From the NCBI GenBank assembly GCA_015663215.1, contig DQSP01000083.1, positions 1 to 6,488 of the forward strand: a stretch of DNA of 6,488 nt. The letters are read 5' to 3'. Position numbers and translations under genes: made by a program. This document shows positions 5,616 through 6,488 of this stretch, one piece after another. How positions within the stretch are numbered: the first letter of the stretch is position 1; the number at the start of each line of letters is the position of its first letter. The notes beneath the pieces were generated by a model, which was given only the letters and a program-made list of their open reading frames with translations, ran no database searches and was not told the DNA's origin. Origin of the DNA: Sulfurimonas sp. (GTDB lineage Bacteria > Campylobacterota > Campylobacteria > Campylobacterales > Sulfurimonadaceae).

Positions 5616-6488
5616 TATTTTATAATCTCCCCAATGTAATTTTTTAAGCACTTATAGATTTTAGCTATATCAGGACCATCTTGTGCATTTGTAAGTAGCA
5701 AACGCAGTGTAGTAGAAAACTCTTCACCTTGAAGCTCCGACTCTTTGCTTACATAGTTTTTAAATGCATCATACGAATCAAAGTAGGGTGCATTTTTAAT
5801 AACTTTTCTCATTACTTCCGCCTGCTTACTAAGAGTAGCAGGGATATTACGTTCGCTGAAGATAGGCGATATCTTTTCTTTTAACTCTTTTGTTGTTGCA
5901 ACTTCATCTAAGTAAATACGAGCAAGTTCACCTATTTCACTATCTGCAAAACCTACATAACGCGATAGTTCTTTACTGTCGAGTGCTTTTAGATGCTTTT
6001 TGTTAATAGAACGCAGAGCATTAATATTAAAGCGAATAGGGCTATTCTTTCCATCTAGTGATATTAAATAATTTGATATAGCTTCAGGTAAAAAACCTTG
6101 CTCCAGCAAAGACTTAACACTTACACTACTCTCAAGCTGAGGAATATAACGATAGTCTATCCTTTTATCATATTCTAGTGAGTCTCTGATATGTTCTTGG
6201 CACAGGGTGTCGTTCTTTAAATCTCGTGTACAAATAACAATACTAATATCATTAAGCATATCATCGACAGCAGTTGAAAAGTTATATGTTGGGATTTTAT
6301 CTTGATTTAAAATGACAAAACTCTCACCATCATCTGCTTTAACTATACGTATGCAAAAAGGACTAGTATTGTCAATAACTAATTCGGCGGGCAGGTCACG
6401 ACAAGCATCATCATATTTGTACTCCATACCTGCTTCTTTTGCCTCTTGTCGTTTTTTTTCTATCCAAGTGTCTGAGCAAAAACATGAA
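5615..6488 (-). CDS. gltX: Glutamyl-tRNA synthetase-like protein lacking catalytic signatures (5' partial)
   Basis: The 3' part of a GluRS-family gene. The frame is open through the right edge, so ATG 6427-6425 is internal, not the start. Visible in order (numbering from that ATG): a zinc motif C-F-C (bases 6476-6484) then Y5-x3-C9, with C-R-D-L; P46-T-Y-N-F-S-T-A-V-D-D56, matching the GluRS P-T-Y-N-F-x-x-x-V-D-D; G111-F-L-P-E-A-I-S-N-Y-L, the sequence that normally follows KMSKS; and L241-R-L-L-L-T-N-A-Q-D-G-P, the family's R-x-x-L-T-G...G-P near the C-terminus. Against this, the expected V-I-R-G-E-D-H reads V-I-C-T-R-D-L (64-70). The whole G-x-K-x-S-K-R loop is missing: only five residues (97-101) join Y-I-P to V-S-V, where about sixteen are usual. 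The family normally glutamylates tRNA-Glu (or tRNA-Gln before amidation); this copy probably cannot. It is coupled to yggT by TAATG. The HIGH motif is outside the window. Confidence 0.82.
   Translation of the reverse strand, partial: SCFCSDTWIEKKRQEAKEAGMEYKYDDACRDLPAELVIDNTSPFCIRIVKADDGESFVILNQDKIPTYNFSTAVDDMLNDISIVICTRDLKNDTLCQEHIRDSLEYDKRIDYRYIPQLESSVSVKSLLEQGFLPEAISNYLISLDGKNSPIRFNINALRSINKKHLKALDSKELSRYVGFADSEIGELARIYLDEVATTKELKEKISPIFSERNIPATLSKQAEVMRKVIKNAPYFDSYDAFKNYVSKESELQGEEFSTTLRLLLTNAQDGPDIAKIYKCLKNYIGEIIK
5626..5632 (-). promoter_or_regulatory. Ribosome binding site deciding the yggT start
   Basis: GGGGAGA on the minus strand inside the last codons of the gltX-like gene, about 10 bases before ATG 5615. 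This favours the short, coupled start over the upstream ATG at 5651. Confidence 0.6.

Noticed and set aside
6425..6427. ATG as the true start of the gltX-like gene, which would make it a truncated gene
   Set aside because: The same frame continues to the window edge and encodes the zinc-binding C-x-C that pairs with Y-x3-C downstream, so the gene starts outside the window.
6452..6459. Run of eight T (A8 in the gltX-like coding strand) as a phase-variation tract
   Set aside because: The frame is intact across it and encodes the expected E-K-K-R region; phase-variable tracts in this group are normally longer and G/C, and A8 is common in AT-rich genomes.
5615..6488. GluQ (glutamyl-queuosine tRNA-Asp synthetase) as the identity of the GluRS-like protein
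   Set aside because: GluQ shares the C-x-C/Y-x3-C motif but lacks an anticodon-binding domain; here the C-terminal helical part with L-R-L-L-L-T and G-P is present, so it belongs with full-length GluRS.

Overview
The window is a low-GC stretch of a bacterial chromosome that looks like a member of the Campylobacterota (Epsilonproteobacteria), probably a Sulfurimonas/Sulfurovum-type free-living relative. The pointers are the protein sequences, the AT-rich promoters with good -10 boxes and no clear -35, and the gene order gltX - yggT - (lipoprotein) - mobB - fbp - small Cys protein - metG. As far as I can recall, that order is shared with Campylobacter, where a lytic transglycosylase gene (slt) sits beside yggT; no such gene is present here. 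Coding density is very high and every gap is shorter than 100 bases. No tRNA, rRNA, CRISPR array, insertion sequence or prophage gene was seen.

Layout. Bases 1-230 (+) carry the C-terminal end of a methyl-accepting chemotaxis protein. It converges on, and overlaps by 18 bases, the last gene of a minus-strand operon. That operon reads from right to left: mobB (4789-4286), fbp (4273-3428), a 65-residue four-cysteine protein (3438-3241), metG (3178-1226) and a Mur-ligase-like protein (1229-213). Its genes are separated by 12 bases, overlap by 11, are separated by 62 (with a possible internal promoter before metG), and overlap by 4. Opposite mobB, an 86-base divergent region serves a small lipoprotein gene on the plus strand (4876-5334). 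The lipoprotein stop overlaps the stop of yggT (5615-5331, minus). yggT is translationally coupled to a gltX-like gene that runs off the right edge (from 5615 to beyond 6488).

Roles. The genes are mostly housekeeping: methionyl-tRNA synthetase, class I fructose-1,6-bisphosphatase (gluconeogenesis), a MobB GTPase (molybdopterin cofactor), a YggT-family membrane protein and a probable outer-membrane lipoprotein. They share transcription more than a pathway.

The most interesting content is a pair of apparently intact genes whose products look like enzymes that have lost their catalytic signatures. The glutamyl-tRNA synthetase-like protein keeps the Zn-binding C-x-C/Y-x3-C motif and the anticodon-domain C-terminus, but it lacks the KMSKS loop and the conserved R-G-E-D-H segment. 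The Mur-ligase-like protein keeps a recognisable MurE/MurF-type N-terminal domain, but its P-loop GKT/S is replaced and its central domain is much shortened. Both are open over their full visible length, so they look like retained, repurposed proteins rather than decayed genes. No obviously new multi-gene system is visible.
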